The notes: generated from the letters alone by a model not told the origin. DNA of 64,000 bases from Rhizobium rosettiformans W3 (GCF_004912135.1 NZ_STGU01000001.1:434001-498000), one strand, 5' to 3'; shown: positions 21,889 through 31,862, numbered from the stretch's first letter. Numbers and translations are program-made.

Positions 21889-22356
21889 TTACGCCTCTTC
21901 CACCCTGAGGTCTTGGCCGTTTGCGGAGACGATCCGGACGCGTGCGCCGCCGGGCAGGTCGGGGCCTGAAACCAGCCAGAATGTGTCGTCCAGACGGATC
22001 CGGCCGCGCCCTTCGCGGATGGGCTCTGCCAGCACCGCCGTGCGGCCGACGAGACTGGCGCCTCGCTGGTTGAGGAGCGGCTGGTCGCTCTCGGTTTCCA
22101 GGCGCGAGAAATAGCGCCGGCCGGCGAGGGTGAAGACGATGGCGCTTGCGGCAAAGACCAGCGCTTGCAGCTGCCATGTCCAGAACCCTGTCTCCCACAG
22201 CAGGAGCGAGATTGCCCCGGTCAGGATCGCCCCGAGCCCGATCCAGACCAGAAAGACTCCGGGCATGACGAGTTCGGCCGCGAGAAGCAGCATGCCAAGC
22301 ACCCACCAGCTCCAGGGGCCGAGTTCGGCAATGATGCGACCGATCATGTCGCTCAC
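21889..22356 (-). CDS. NfeD-family membrane protein
   Basis: A 155-residue protein with three to four hydrophobic segments in the first 90 residues, then a small soluble OB-fold ([17 protein letters not shown]). This is the short NfeD (YbbK) type that works with a stomatin-like SPFH partner in membrane quality control. Its GTG start at 22356 overlaps the stop of the SPFH gene (GTGA), so the two are translationally coupled. Confidence 0.9.
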   Translation of the reverse strand: MSDMIGRIIAELGPWSWWVLGMLLLAAELVMPGVFLVWIGLGAILTGAISLLLWETGFWTWQLQALVFAASAIVFTLAGRRYFSRLETESDQPLLNQRGASLVGRTAVLAEPIREGRGRIRLDDTFWLVSGPDLPGGARVRIVSANGQDLRVEEA

Positions 22357-23354
22357 TCGCCGTTCGGATTGAAGGAGGAGATCGGCGGGGTGGTGCGGGG
22401 CGGGGTGGCCGGGCGCGGCGGGGTCGGGCGCTTTTCGTCACCGAAGACTTCGCGGGCAATGGCCCCGATGCCTCCGAGCGAGCCGATGAGCGAGGTGGCT
22501 TCCATGGGCATCAGCACGACCTTGGAATTGCTGGAGGTGCCGATCGAGGCCATCGCTTCAGTGTATTTCTGCGCGACGAAGTAGTTGATAGCGTTGACGT
22601 CACCAGCGGCGATCGCTTCCGAAACGAGCCGGGTTGCCTTGGCCTCGGCTTCCGCCAGACGTTCGCGCGCCTCTGCCTCGCGATAGGCGGCTTCGCGCTG
22701 GCCCTCCGCCTCGAGGATCGCCGACTGCTTGGCCCCTTCGGCGCGCAGAATCTGGGCATTGCGGAAGCCTTCCGCTTCCAGCACCTGGGCGCGCTTTTCG
22801 CGCTCTGCCTTCATCTGGCGACCCATGGCGTCGACGAGATCTGCCGGAGGCTGGATGTCCTTGATCTCCACGCGGGTGACCTTGATGCCCCAGGGACGCA
22901 CGGCTTCATCCACCACCCGCAGCAGGCGGTCATTGATGACCTCGCGGTTGGAGAGAAGTTCGTCGAGATCCATCGAGCCCATGACCGAGCGGATATTGGT
23001 CATGGTGAGGTTGAGGATCGCATTTTCGAGATTGGCGACCTGATAGGCGGCCTCTGCGGCGTTCAGGATCTGGTAGAAGGCGACGGCATCGGCGGCGACG
23101 GAGGCGTTGTCCTTGGTGATCACCTCCTGGGTGGGCACGTCGAGGACCTGCTCCATGACATTCATCTTGGCGCCGATCTGCTCGAAGAACGGGATGATCA
23201 GGTTGAGGCCCGGCTCAAGCGTGCGGGTGTAGCGGCCAAAACGCTCGATGGTGTAGCGATAGCCCTGCGGCACCGTCTTGATCCCGGCGAAGAGGACGAG
23301 AATGACGAGCGCGACGAGGACGATGACGACGATATCAGGACCGGTGATGGGCAT
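22353..23354 (-). CDS. SPFH-domain (stomatin/prohibitin) membrane protein, QmcA-like
   Basis: A 333-residue protein: one N-terminal membrane helix (about 5-27), an SPFH domain ([47 protein letters not shown]), then a long Ala/Glu/Arg coiled coil and a proline-rich end. Such proteins form large oligomeric rings in lipid microdomains. It is followed by and coupled to the NfeD gene. ATG 23354 follows GGAGGAAG. Confidence 0.93.
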   Translation of the reverse strand: MPITGPDIVVIVLVALVILVLFAGIKTVPQGYRYTIERFGRYTRTLEPGLNLIIPFFEQIGAKMNVMEQVLDVPTQEVITKDNASVAADAVAFYQILNAAEAAYQVANLENAILNLTMTNIRSVMGSMDLDELLSNREVINDRLLRVVDEAVRPWGIKVTRVEIKDIQPPADLVDAMGRQMKAEREKRAQVLEAEGFRNAQILRAEGAKQSAILEAEGQREAAYREAEARERLAEAEAKATRLVSEAIAAGDVNAINYFVAQKYTEAMASIGTSSNSKVVLMPMEATSLIGSLGGIGAIAREVFGDEKRPTPPRPATPPRTTPPISSFNPNGE

Positions 23355-23484
23355 GACTTCCTCCAGCTCTGGCGCGGCCTACGCCGCACCCCCATGCGCT
23401 AACATCGTGGGCTGACAGGGGAATTGCAAGGGTCGGGGATCACAGCCAGCAGGCGCAAACCGTCACGGGGGCGTCGGAAAACAG

Positions 23485-23514
23485 AAAGGCGGCGGGATTG
23501 CTCCCACCGCCTTT
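23485..23514 (-). terminator. Terminator of the chemoreceptor operon
   Basis: A GC-rich inverted repeat with AAAGGCGG on one side and CCGCCTTT on the other lies 24 bases after the chemoreceptor stop. On the minus strand a short T-rich stretch follows. Confidence 0.65.
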
Positions 23515-23537
23515 GGTCTGACTTCAAGGCAGAGTTC

Positions 23538-25493
23538 TCAGAACTCCTCCCAGTTGTCCTGAGCAACTGCCGCGTTGCCATGGCTGCGCGGAGCAGGGGC
23601 GGCGTGGCGGGCGGGTTCGGCTGCACGCGGTGCCGGAGCGCGGGCTGCTGCAGGCTGGGCCATGGTGCGCGCGGTTTCGCGAAGCGCCGAGGCCTGGGCC
23701 TGCTGGACCCCATCGATGGTGAAGTGGGCAATGAGCTCGCGGAGCTTGGCGGCTTCGGTTGCCAGAGCGCCCGAGGCAGCGTTCGATTCTTCCACCATCG
23801 CGGCGTTCTGCTGGGTCGTCTGGTCCATCGCGTTGACGGCGTGGTTGACTTCCGAAAGACCGGTCGCCTGTTCCTTGGCCGACAGAGCGATTGCGTCCAT
23901 GTGCGTGTTCATCTCGGTGATGAAACCGCCGATGGTGCGCAGCGCTTCGCCGGTCTTGCGAACCAGATCCACACCGCCCGCAACTTCCGTCGAGGAGTTC
24001 TGGATAAGCGCCTTGATTTCCTTCGCCGCATTGGCCGAACGCTGGGCGAGTTCGCGGACTTCCTGGGCGACGACGGCGAAGCCCTTACCGGCTTCACCGG
24101 CGCGTGCCGCCTCGACGCCTGCGTTCAGCGCCAGCAGGTTGGTCTGGAAGGCGATTTCGTCGATCACGCCGATGATGTTGGAGATCTGCTGCGAGGCCCC
24201 CTCGATGCGACGCATGGCGTCTTCGGCGCGGGACACGACTTCCGACGACTGGTTCGCCGACGTGTTGGCCTGAGCCGCGACCGAGCGTGCTTCTTCGGTG
24301 CGCTTGGTGGAGTTGACGACGTTGGCGGTGATTTCCTCCACCGCTGCTGCCGTTTCTTCGAGGGCCGCAGCCTGCTGTTCCGTACGCTTCGAAAGATGGT
24401 CGGTGCCCGACGCAATCTCGCGGGTGCCAGTTTCCATGGTCGCAACGCTGTTAGTGATCGCGGCCATGGTCTGGTTCAACTGGCGGATGGACTGGTTGAA
24501 GTCGTGGCGCAGGGCCTCGAAATCCGGAGCAAAGGCTTCGTTGATCTGGAAGGCGAGGTCGCCGGAAGCGAGGCGCTTCAGGCCGGCCGCAAGACCCGAG
24601 GTGGCAGCCTGCAGGCGGGCGGCCGCATCGGCTTCGGCGCGCTGCTGGGCGGCGATGCGTTCAGCTTCGGCGCGCTGGCGGTTGCCTTCAGCTTCGGCTT
24701 CGAGCCGCTTGTTGGCGATGGCTGCCTCACGGAAGATCTGCATCGATGCCGCCATCTGGCCGATTTCGTCCTTGCCGCCAGAGACAATCGAGATGTCGAG
24801 GTCGCCATTTGCAAGTCGGTCCGTTGCGGTTGCCAGCCTGGAGAGCGGACGGGAGACGAGGCGATAGTTCAAAAAGCCCATGAGTGCCGCAACGATTGCG
24901 ACAGCGATCGCCGCGCCCAAAGCGATCCGTTCAACCATCAACAGCGCGGCGCCTTGCTGCGCTTTCGCTGCAGTGCTGCGCGTTGCGAATTGCTGCGTGA
25001 CCAGCTGAAGGCTCTGCTGGGCTTGCTCAACCAGAGCCTCGCCGACGCCACCGACCTCGATCGCACGGGCGAGTTCGACCGTATCCGGCGAGCGCATCAG
25101 GTCTAACTGGCGCTGCACGATTTCCGTCTGCCACTGCGCAAGGGTTGCGAAGCTCGCCTGCAATGCTGGCAATTCCGCCGGGGCCTGCTCACTGAAGAGC
25201 TTTGTGAGGGCGGTCACGTCTTGCGCCATTTCGTCAAGGCGCGCCTGCGTCGTTTCGGCGAAGTCGCGGTTGCCCGTCAGCAGATAGGTTTTCAGCTTGA
25301 GGTCGGCGACATAGACGTCATCGCTGAATTCGGTGACCGCATCTGCCAGTGCCGTGATGTTGTCGGTCTCTTCGACAAGGTGATTGGCAACAATAGCACG
25401 ATTGTAAATGAATACGGAACTTGCGATGGCAATCGCCGCCAGCAGGCTGAAAGCGATCAAGCCTTTCGTGGTGACGGAAATGTTGTTCAGCAT
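23538..25493 (-). CDS. Methyl-accepting chemotaxis protein with NWEEF tail
   Basis: A 651-residue transmembrane chemoreceptor: membrane helix near 9-31, a periplasmic helical domain of about 150 residues, a second helix near 186-208, a HAMP region, and a long cytoplasmic coiled coil. The conserved hairpin tip reads [21 protein letters not shown] (broken here only by family variation). The last five residues, NWEEF, match the pentapeptide that tethers CheR/CheB in enterobacterial receptors. I prefer ATG 25493 over the TTG at 25511. The upstream co-oriented gene encodes a soluble periplasmic sensor-like protein. Confidence 0.93.
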   Translation of the reverse strand: MLNNISVTTKGLIAFSLLAAIAIASSVFIYNRAIVANHLVEETDNITALADAVTEFSDDVYVADLKLKTYLLTGNRDFAETTQARLDEMAQDVTALTKLFSEQAPAELPALQASFATLAQWQTEIVQRQLDLMRSPDTVELARAIEVGGVGEALVEQAQQSLQLVTQQFATRSTAAKAQQGAALLMVERIALGAAIAVAIVAALMGFLNYRLVSRPLSRLATATDRLANGDLDISIVSGGKDEIGQMAASMQIFREAAIANKRLEAEAEGNRQRAEAERIAAQQRAEADAAARLQAATSGLAAGLKRLASGDLAFQINEAFAPDFEALRHDFNQSIRQLNQTMAAITNSVATMETGTREIASGTDHLSKRTEQQAAALEETAAAVEEITANVVNSTKRTEEARSVAAQANTSANQSSEVVSRAEDAMRRIEGASQQISNIIGVIDEIAFQTNLLALNAGVEAARAGEAGKGFAVVAQEVRELAQRSANAAKEIKALIQNSSTEVAGGVDLVRKTGEALRTIGGFITEMNTHMDAIALSAKEQATGLSEVNHAVNAMDQTTQQNAAMVEESNAASGALATEAAKLRELIAHFTIDGVQQAQASALRETARTMAQPAAARAPAPRAAEPARHAAPAPRSHGNAAVAQDNWEEF

Positions 25494-25575
25494 GGCGTTC
25501 GGCAGCCTCAACGTTTGAAGGTCTCAGTACAAAAAATGTCTAGGCGAACGCCGTCATGGCTCCGCGTCAGGCCGA

Positions 25576-26184
25576 TCAGGATGCGGCCAGCAGTCGTCTT
25601 TCGAGTTCGGTCAGGTTGAGCTCGACGGTCACAGCGCCGATCTTCTTCTTCGACGCGTCGAGAAGGGTGAAGCTCACCTGGTTGCGCCAGATCTTCGCTT
25701 CGTCATCCCATTCGGGAGCGTCCACGAACATGGCGTCATCTGCAACGTCGAAGGTCTTCTGGAACTTGTCTTCGTCACCCTGCCAGAAGTCGCTGGTAAC
25801 AGAGCTCTGTCCGACGTTCAGGCCGTTCTGGTCCATCACGAAGATCTCGGCGTAGAGACCGAGCGACTTGCCCTGGATGCGGGCGAGGTAAACCGAGAGC
25901 GGGCTGGAAAGTGTCGCTGCGATCAGCGGCTTGTCGGCGGCTTCGCGCTCGGCCTTCCACTGATTGTCGAGTTCATCGATCTTTTCCTGTGACAGGTCGG
26001 TGAGACGCTGGTTCTGGGCGTCGACCGAAACCCGTACGATCTCAGTGTCGATGAACGCGCGCATCTCCTCGATGAGAGCCGGCGATACGAGCTTGTTGAC
26101 ATCCGGCTGTGGCGGCTCGGCCTGTGCCGGAAGAATGGATACCGCAAAGAGCGCAGAGGCCAGGGGCAAACGGAAACGATGCAT
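25576..26184 (-). CDS. Secreted PDC/Cache-like sensor protein
   Basis: A 202-residue protein with a signal peptide (to about residue 22, ending AQA) and no other membrane segment. The region EIFVMDQNGLNVGQSS, then DFWQGDEDKFQ, and a late KKKIGAVTVELN strand fit a PDC/Cache ligand-binding fold. Normally this fold is part of a receptor, but here it stands alone. It is 82 bases upstream of the chemoreceptor gene on the same strand, so a periplasmic partner role is a fair inference. Ligand unknown. Confidence 0.8.
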   Translation of the reverse strand: MHRFRLPLASALFAVSILPAQAEPPQPDVNKLVSPALIEEMRAFIDTEIVRVSVDAQNQRLTDLSQEKIDELDNQWKAEREAADKPLIAATLSSPLSVYLARIQGKSLGLYAEIFVMDQNGLNVGQSSVTSDFWQGDEDKFQKTFDVADDAMFVDAPEWDDEAKIWRNQVSFTLLDASKKKIGAVTVELNLTELERRLLAAS

Positions 26185-26545
26185 GAGTGATCTCCTTGTA
26201 TGCCCTAATTCTAGGCATCATTATTAAACGTAACGTTAATATAAGAAATCGCTCCTCTAAAATTGTATTTAAATCCAATAATTTAGTTCAAAAGAGAACA
26301 GGTTGGCGCAGCTGCATAATCACGTCGCGGTTGCCGCCACAAGAGGCGCAGTGTCTTCGCGACCGGCTTAAGCAAATGAAATCACATCGCTAATCTTCAA
26401 TGTATCGCGAGCGTCGGAAGCCGTCTTATTCAAGTTGATGTGACTAAAAACGTTATGGTTGCATACTTTTATTCGGCCGATTCCGGATCGGTCGATCTGC
26501 AACCCGTCGCACGGGATAGTGGTGTTGATTGGGGTGGCCCAAAAT
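26185..26545. other. AT-rich intergenic region, no gene seen
   Basis: This gap between the PDC protein gene and the hemH terminator is much more AT-rich than its surroundings, mainly at 26205-26290. It holds a TTAA-N8-TTAA pair near 26225-26240 and probably the promoter of the leftward chemoreceptor operon. Short frames in it have no recognisable family, ribosome site or codon pattern. Confidence 0.6.
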
Positions 26546-26570
26546 GAAAACGGCCGCCCGAGGGCGACCG
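26546..26570 (-). terminator. hemH terminator
   Basis: On the minus strand CGGTCGCC pairs with GGCGGCCG (one T-G pair) around CTCG, followed by TTTT. It lies 24 bases after the hemH stop. Confidence 0.75.
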
Positions 26571-26594
26571 TGTAAAAAGTTCTGGGAGTTGGCT

Positions 26595-27629
26595 CTAGGC
26601 CCAACCCTGCAATTCGCGGCGCACGACGTTCTCGATCACGCGCATGCCATCCTCGCTGTCGTTCAGGCATGGAATATGGGTGAACTTCTCGCCGCCATTG
26701 TGGAGGAAGTCTTCTCCGGCTTCTCCGGCGATCTCTTCGAGGGTCTCGAGGCAGTCGGAAACGAAGCCCGGATTCATGATCGCGATGCGCTTCACGCCCT
26801 CCTTAGCCAGTTTCTCCACAGTCTTGTCCGTATAGGGCTGCAGCCATTCTTCCGGCCCGAAACGGGACTGGAAGGTTACCATCAGCTTCTCCTTCTCCCA
26901 GCCCAGATGCTCGCGCAGCAGGCGCGTCGTCTTATAGCACTGGCAGTGATAGGGGTCGCCCTTCATGAAGTAGGACTTGGGGATGCCGTGATAGGAGGTG
27001 ATCACGAGTTCCGGCTCCCAGTCGAGCGTGGCCAGGTGGTTGTTGATCGAATTGGCCAGCGCCTCGATGTAAACGGGATCGTCGGCATATTGCGGGACGG
27101 TGCGCAGCGCCGGCTGCCAGCGCATCTTGAGCAAGGCCTTGAAGGCCTCATCATTCACCGTGGCCGTGGTGGCGGCCGCATATTGCGGATAGAGCGGATA
27201 GACCAGAATGCGTTCGCATCCGGCCTTCTGCATCTCGTTCATCTTCGCCTGGATCGCCGGCTGGCCGTAACGCATGGCCCAGTCGACATGCACGTTTGGC
27301 AGGTCCTTGAGGGCCACGGCGAGTTTTTCGGCCTGGCTGCGGGTATAGGTGCGCAGATAGCTTTCATCGAGATCCTTGTTCCAGATCTCCTCATAGGCCT
27401 TGCCGACCTTCTGCGGGCGCTTGTTCAAGACGATGCCGTAAAGGATCGGATACCAGAACCACCGTGACCACTCGATGACGCGCTTGTCCGTCAGGAACTC
27501 CTCGAGATACCGGCGCATGGACTTGTAGTCCGTGCCATCAGGTGTGCCGAGGTTGACGAGCAGCACGCCGACCTTGCCGAAATTCACGGGCGGATGGTCG
27601 GAGGGCCAATGGGCGGGAAGTGCATTCAT
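26595..27629 (-). CDS. hemH: Ferrochelatase
   Basis: A 344-residue protein with GVLLVNLGTPDG near the N-terminus, YPQYAAATTATV, the catalytic histidine in TSYHGIPKSY, and FQSRFGPEEWLQPYTD. It inserts ferrous iron into protoporphyrin IX, the last step of heme synthesis. It is a single gene. The nearest upstream same-strand gene is the 5'-nucleotidase, which has its own terminator. Confidence 0.97.
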   Translation of the reverse strand: MNALPAHWPSDHPPVNFGKVGVLLVNLGTPDGTDYKSMRRYLEEFLTDKRVIEWSRWFWYPILYGIVLNKRPQKVGKAYEEIWNKDLDESYLRTYTRSQAEKLAVALKDLPNVHVDWAMRYGQPAIQAKMNEMQKAGCERILVYPLYPQYAAATTATVNDEAFKALLKMRWQPALRTVPQYADDPVYIEALANSINNHLATLDWEPELVITSYHGIPKSYFMKGDPYHCQCYKTTRLLREHLGWEKEKLMVTFQSRFGPEEWLQPYTDKTVEKLAKEGVKRIAIMNPGFVSDCLETLEEIAGEAGEDFLHNGGEKFTHIPCLNDSEDGMRVIENVVRRELQGWA

Positions 27630-27697
27630 CTTGATATCCTGGTGATGAGAACTCGACCGTTACGTCATGAAGGCGTGTTGGGATCATCTGATAAAAG

Positions 27698-27729
27698 CAA
27701 AAGCCGGCCCGGGGAAGCCCGGACCGGCT
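27698..27729 (-). terminator. Terminator of the 5'-nucleotidase gene
   Basis: Arms AGCCGG-CCCGGG and CCCGGA-CCGGCT form a long GC-rich stem with a GAAG loop. On the minus strand a TTTT run follows. It lies 22 bases after the stop. Confidence 0.8.
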
Positions 27730-27750
27730 GTTGGTGTGCGTCACAAGGTC

Positions 27751-29676
27751 TTACTGTGCCGGAAGCTGCAATTCGCGGCCAATGGCGATCACGTTCGGAT
27801 TGCGCAGCGCATTCGCTTCGGCAATCTTCACCCACATCGTGCCGTCGCCATAGGTGGCTTCGGCGATCTTCCAGAGGCTGTCGCCTGCAACCACCTTGTA
27901 GATGGTCTCTGCGACCGCTGCAGCCGTCTCCGTGGCGGTTGCCGCCGGCGCTTCGGGCGCTGTGGTCTCAGGCGCCGTGGCTGCGGCAGCTGGCGCTTCG
28001 GTGGTTGCCGGTGCGGCCGGAGCATCGGCAGTGGTGGCCGCCGGCTCAGCCGCGGCCGGTTCCGCTGCCGCGGAGATCACCGTGATGCGGCCATCCGTGT
28101 AGGGCTTGTAGGGGCTGTTCTTGGCGATGTAGTCGGCGACCACGGTTTCGAGGCCAGGCCCGAAGTCATAGGCGTTCTGGCCACCGCTTGCGAAGACGCT
28201 GTAGCCGTCACCGCCGGAGCGCATGTAGTTGTTGGTGGCGACACCGTAGACCTTGTTCGGGTCGATGGCGACGAAACCGTCACCTTCCTTCACCTCGACG
28301 GAGGTGATGCGGCTGCCGGCCGGCTTGTTGAGATCGGCCGTGTACTTGAGACCCGAGACCTGCGGGAACCGACCGGCGCCTTCTTCCACCTGGCCAACGC
28401 CGTTCTCAAGGGCGGCCACGATGTCGGAGCCCTTGAGCTGGAACGAGGCCAGCGAGTTCTGGAACGGCAGAACCGTCAGGACTTCGCCCATGGTCACCGT
28501 ACCGGCATCGATCGAGGCGCGCAGGCCACCGCCGTTCTGGATGGCGATGGTGATGCCCTGGTCGCTCAGGCGGTCGACCATGGCGTCGGCGACGAGATTG
28601 CCCATGGTGCATTCGGTGGCGCGGCAGACTTCACGCGAGCCATCGATGGCTTCTGCGGTTTCGCCGATTTCCTTCTGCTTCAGTTCCTCGATCGGACCTG
28701 CCAGTTCAGACACTTTGGCAACGAAGCCCTCGTCCGGCGTGACGGACGCATCGAGCAGCTTTGGCTCGCCGGTGGCACTCGTCACGACGCCGGAATCATC
28801 GAAGACAACCGTCAGATCGCCGAGATACTTGGAATAGGCATAGGCCTGCACGATCGGTACATCGGTGCCGGCCGGGTTCTTCACCATGGTCGGGTAGGGG
28901 CCGGCAGCCTTCTCGTCGGTGTTGGAGAGCAGCGTGTGGCTATGGCCGCCGACGATCACGTCGATGCCATCAACGGCTGCTGCGATTTCCTTGTCCTTGG
29001 CGTAGCCGACATGGGAGAGCAGCACGATCTTGTCGATGCCCTCGGCCTCGATTTCCTTCACCGCTTCCTTCAGATAGCCGATCTCGTCGGCAAAGAGGAT
29101 GCTGTCACCCGGGGAGGATGTTTCGTCGGTATCGGTTGCGAGGACAGAGACGACAGCCACCTTCTCGTCACCGAATTCCTTGACGATGTAGGGCTTGAAC
29201 TTGTCGGCCACCGGCGAATCCAAACCCGCCAGCGTGTTGCCGGAGATCATCGGAAACTGGAGGGCGTCGATGAACTTGGCCAGCTCTTCCGGGCCATCGT
29301 CGAATTCGTGATTGCCGATCGCCATCGCATCAAAGCCGATGGCGTTCATGAAGTCGGCGATCGGAGCGCTCTTGTAGGTCGTGTAGAAGAGCGAACCCTG
29401 GAACTGGTCTCCGGCGTCGAGCGTCAGAACATTCTTTCCCTCAAGTTCCGCGCGACGGCTGTCGATGGCGGACTTCACGCGGGCGATGCCGCCGAAGCAC
29501 TCGTTGGCTGCCGCATCTTCTGCCGAGCAGGTGGAGTCGGACTTGCTGATCGCCTCGATGCGCGAATGCAGGTCGTTGATATGGAGGATGTTGAGTTCGA
29601 AATCGGCCAGGGCGGTCCCGGCCGTGAGGGCCAGCACCGAGGCGCTGAACAAGCCAATCTTCAAATGTCTGAACAT
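27751..29676 (-). CDS. Bifunctional metallophosphatase/5'-nucleotidase with C-terminal LysM domain
   Basis: A 641-residue exported protein: signal peptide (ending ALA, about residue 24), a calcineurin-like metallophosphatase domain (HINDLHSR, LDAGDQFQGS, GNHEFDDG, GGHSHT), then a 5'-nucleotidase C-terminal domain with NGGGLRASI. An Ala/Pro/Thr-rich linker of about 60 residues leads to a LysM domain (VVAGDSLWKIAEATYGDG). It probably releases phosphate from nucleotides in the periplasm, while LysM holds it to peptidoglycan. ATG 29676 follows CAGGAGAC. The GTG at 29709 is less likely. Confidence 0.93.
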   Translation of the reverse strand: MFRHLKIGLFSASVLALTAGTALADFELNILHINDLHSRIEAISKSDSTCSAEDAAANECFGGIARVKSAIDSRRAELEGKNVLTLDAGDQFQGSLFYTTYKSAPIADFMNAIGFDAMAIGNHEFDDGPEELAKFIDALQFPMISGNTLAGLDSPVADKFKPYIVKEFGDEKVAVVSVLATDTDETSSPGDSILFADEIGYLKEAVKEIEAEGIDKIVLLSHVGYAKDKEIAAAVDGIDVIVGGHSHTLLSNTDEKAAGPYPTMVKNPAGTDVPIVQAYAYSKYLGDLTVVFDDSGVVTSATGEPKLLDASVTPDEGFVAKVSELAGPIEELKQKEIGETAEAIDGSREVCRATECTMGNLVADAMVDRLSDQGITIAIQNGGGLRASIDAGTVTMGEVLTVLPFQNSLASFQLKGSDIVAALENGVGQVEEGAGRFPQVSGLKYTADLNKPAGSRITSVEVKEGDGFVAIDPNKVYGVATNNYMRSGGDGYSVFASGGQNAYDFGPGLETVVADYIAKNSPYKPYTDGRITVISAAAEPAAAEPAATTADAPAAPATTEAPAAAATAPETTAPEAPAATATETAAAVAETIYKVVAGDSLWKIAEATYGDGTMWVKIAEANALRNPNVIAIGRELQLPAQ

Positions 29677-29820
29677 CTTATGTCTCCTGTTGCAATCCAT
29701 CGCCAGCACTCTGGCACGGATTGCGCGCCAGAATTCGGATGGCGGATGTTTTCATCTCGATTGGGGCAGGGCAAGCAAAAATCGCTTGATGTCCGCATGT
29801 TAGCGACGCCCAAAACGACA

Positions 29821-29843
29821 GAAGCGGCCGCTGGGGCCGCTTC
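29821..29843 (-). terminator. Likely omp10 terminator
   Basis: GAAGCGGCC (29821-29829) and GGCCGCTTC (29835-29843) are exact inverted repeats 26 bases after the omp10 stop. The following T-run on the minus strand is weak (TGTCGTTTT). Confidence 0.55.
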
Positions 29844-29869
29844 CTTGAACTTCATCCGAAGCTGTCTCG

Positions 29870-30235
29870 TCAGACGTTGCTGCGGGCGAGCGAGAACTGG
29901 GCGCCGCTGTCGGAGGTGCAGTTGAGCTGCGTCGGCGTGACGAGCGCGCAGTTGACCTTCTGGCGGGTGTTGCGGACGAGCGACGTCATGTTGATCTCGA
30001 CGAGCCGGTCGTTGACCAGCATATAGGTGCCGGATGCAAGGATCTGGTTGGTGTCGGTCGTGCGCGTGGTGAACGTGCCGCCCTGGAATGTGGACTGGAT
30101 GCCGTTCGGGTCGACCCAGGCGCCCTCGATCGACGGGCCCTGTTGGACCGCCGGCAACTGACGGGGCGGGCTGGAATAGCAGGACGAAAGGGCGAGGCTC
30201 GCTGCGGCGACGGCGACCAGGGACTTGGTTTTCAT
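29870..30235 (-). CDS. omp10: Omp10-type outer-membrane lipoprotein
   Basis: A 121-residue lipoprotein with lipobox LSSC (modified Cys at residue 19). The body reads IEGAWVDPNGIQSTF, TTRTTDTN, LVEINM and KVNCALVTPTQLNC, closely resembling Brucella Omp10. Omp10 is a minor outer-membrane lipoprotein whose loss affects Brucella fitness. The two body cysteines may form a disulfide. The start is ATG 30235. Confidence 0.9.
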   Translation of the reverse strand: MKTKSLVAVAAASLALSSCYSSPPRQLPAVQQGPSIEGAWVDPNGIQSTFQGGTFTTRTTDTNQILASGTYMLVNDRLVEINMTSLVRNTRQKVNCALVTPTQLNCTSDSGAQFSLARSNV

Positions 30236-30374
30236 TCTTGTCTCCCACCAACTCGGCGGTTTGGCTCAGCCGTCCGCCTTCTGCAATGTCATCGAACCAT
30301 GCCGCGAAGCCTCGGTCAAAGCAAGGAGATAGCCTTGCTTCCTCAGGGTTATCCCGGCTTGCTCTGCATGGAAA

Positions 30375-30400
30375 GAGGTCCGCCGCGAGCGACGGACCTC
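30375..30400 (-). terminator. Likely hss terminator
   Basis: GAGGTCCG (30375-30382) and CGGACCTC (30393-30400) are exact inverted repeats 20 bases after the hss stop. Only a short T-run follows. Confidence 0.5.
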
Positions 30401-30419
30401 AACTTCGTGCCTTAACCGT

Positions 30420-31862
30420 TCAGCGGACCAGGATGTTCCGGAACTGCCACGGATCCTTTTCGTCCAGGTCTTCCGGGAAGAGGCCCGGGCGGCCGTCGAG
30501 CGGGGTCCAGTCGGTGTAATGGCCTTCGACCGGGCCGAGATAGGGCGACTGCACTTCGAGGCAGCGCTTGTAATCCATCTCGTCGGCTTCGACGATGCCG
30601 GCCTTCGGGTTCTCGAGTGCCCAGACCATGCCGGCCAGCACGGCCGAGGTGACCTGCAGGCCAGTGGCGTTCTGGTAAGGGGCGATCTCGCGGGTCTCTT
30701 CCAGCGAGAGGCGCGAGCCGTACCAGTAGGCGTTCTTCTCGTGGCCGTAGAGCAGTACGCCGAGTTCATCGACGCCGTCCACCAGCTCGTCTTCGTTCAG
30801 AACGTGCAGGACCGGCTGCGGCGTGCCGCCATTGCCGAACATTTCGTGCAGGGAGAGAACGGCGTCATTGGCCGGATGGTAGGCATAGTGGCAGGTCGGG
30901 CGATACACGACCTCGCCGTCCTTCTCGACGGTGAAATAGTCGGCGATCGAGATCGACTCGTTGTGGGTGACGAGGAAGCCATATTGCGGGCCGGGTGTCG
31001 GGCACCAGGTGCGAACGCGGGTGTTGGCGCCCGGCTGCTCCAGATAGATCGCCGCCTTGCAGCCCTTCTTGTGCTTCTTGGCGTTCTTCGGCATCCAGTT
31101 TTCATGCGTGCCCCAGCCGAGTTCGGCCGGCTGCAGACCTTCCGAGATGAAGCCTTCGACCGACCAGGTGTTCCAGAAGACGTTGAGCGGCTTCGGGTTC
31201 CTGGTGCGCTGGGTGTCGCGCTCGGCGATATGCACGCCCTTGACGCCGACCTTCTTCATCAGCTTGGCCCAGCCTTCGCGGTCATTCTGGTCCGGCTCGT
31301 CGAACTTGATGCCGAGTTCGTTGGCGATGTTGACGAGACCCTGCTTGACGAACCAGGAGACCATGCCCGGATTTGCGCCGCAGGTGGAGACAGCCGTCGT
31401 GCCGCCTGGATTCTTCGCCTTTTCCTGGCGCACGGTTTCGCGCAGCGCATAGTTGGTGCGCTCGGAGTTCTTCATGTTCTTGTCGAAGTAGAAGCCGAGC
31501 CAGGGCTCGACGACGGTATCAATGTAGAGCACGTCGAGCTTGCGGCAGAGCTTCATCAGGTCGAGCGAGCCGGTGTCGACCGAAAGGTTGACGCAGAAGC
31601 CCTGGCCTTCGCCTTCGGTCAGAAGTGGCTTCAGGAGCTTCTTGTAGTTGTCCTTGGTGACATGCGCCTGGATGTGCTTGATGCCGTGCTTGGCCAGGAG
31701 ATCCGCTTCATCGTTGCGGGGATCGATGACGACCATCCGGCTCTTGTCGAACTTGAAGTGGCGTTCGATCAGCGGCAGTGTGCCGCGGCCGATCGATCCG
31801 AAGCCGATCATCACGATCGGGCCGGTGATCTCGCCATAAACCGGGTAGGTCTTTTCGCTCAT
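30420..31862 (-). CDS. hss: Homospermidine synthase
   Basis: A 480-residue NAD-dependent enzyme of the saccharopine-dehydrogenase fold. The dinucleotide motif GFGSIGRG is at about 20-27. Long conserved stretches such as DTVVEPWLGF, STCGANPGMVSWF and NPKPLNVFWNTWS match bacterial HSS. It joins two putrescines into sym-homospermidine, the main long polyamine of many rhizobia. ATG 31862 follows AAGGAGAC. Confidence 0.96.
   Translation of the reverse strand: MSEKTYPVYGEITGPIVMIGFGSIGRGTLPLIERHFKFDKSRMVVIDPRNDEADLLAKHGIKHIQAHVTKDNYKKLLKPLLTEGEGQGFCVNLSVDTGSLDLMKLCRKLDVLYIDTVVEPWLGFYFDKNMKNSERTNYALRETVRQEKAKNPGGTTAVSTCGANPGMVSWFVKQGLVNIANELGIKFDEPDQNDREGWAKLMKKVGVKGVHIAERDTQRTRNPKPLNVFWNTWSVEGFISEGLQPAELGWGTHENWMPKNAKKHKKGCKAAIYLEQPGANTRVRTWCPTPGPQYGFLVTHNESISIADYFTVEKDGEVVYRPTCHYAYHPANDAVLSLHEMFGNGGTPQPVLHVLNEDELVDGVDELGVLLYGHEKNAYWYGSRLSLEETREIAPYQNATGLQVTSAVLAGMVWALENPKAGIVEADEMDYKRCLEVQSPYLGPVEGHYTDWTPLDGRPGLFPEDLDEKDPWQFRNILVR

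Noticed and set aside
23424..25106. 560-residue plus-strand frame over the chemoreceptor gene
   Set aside because: The chemoreceptor on the other strand has all family domains. This frame is its reverse-strand shadow.
26225..26240. TTAA-N8-TTAA upstream of the PDC protein gene as a CtrA site
   Set aside because: The spacing is eight and the region is simply AT-rich.
26368..26670. 100-residue frame in the AT-rich gap before hemH
   Set aside because: Overlaps the hemH terminator and hemH's 3' end, with no family similarity or ribosome site.
27667..29925. 752-residue frame opposite the 5'-nucleotidase gene
   Set aside because: Antisense of a well-supported gene, with low-complexity composition and no family motif.
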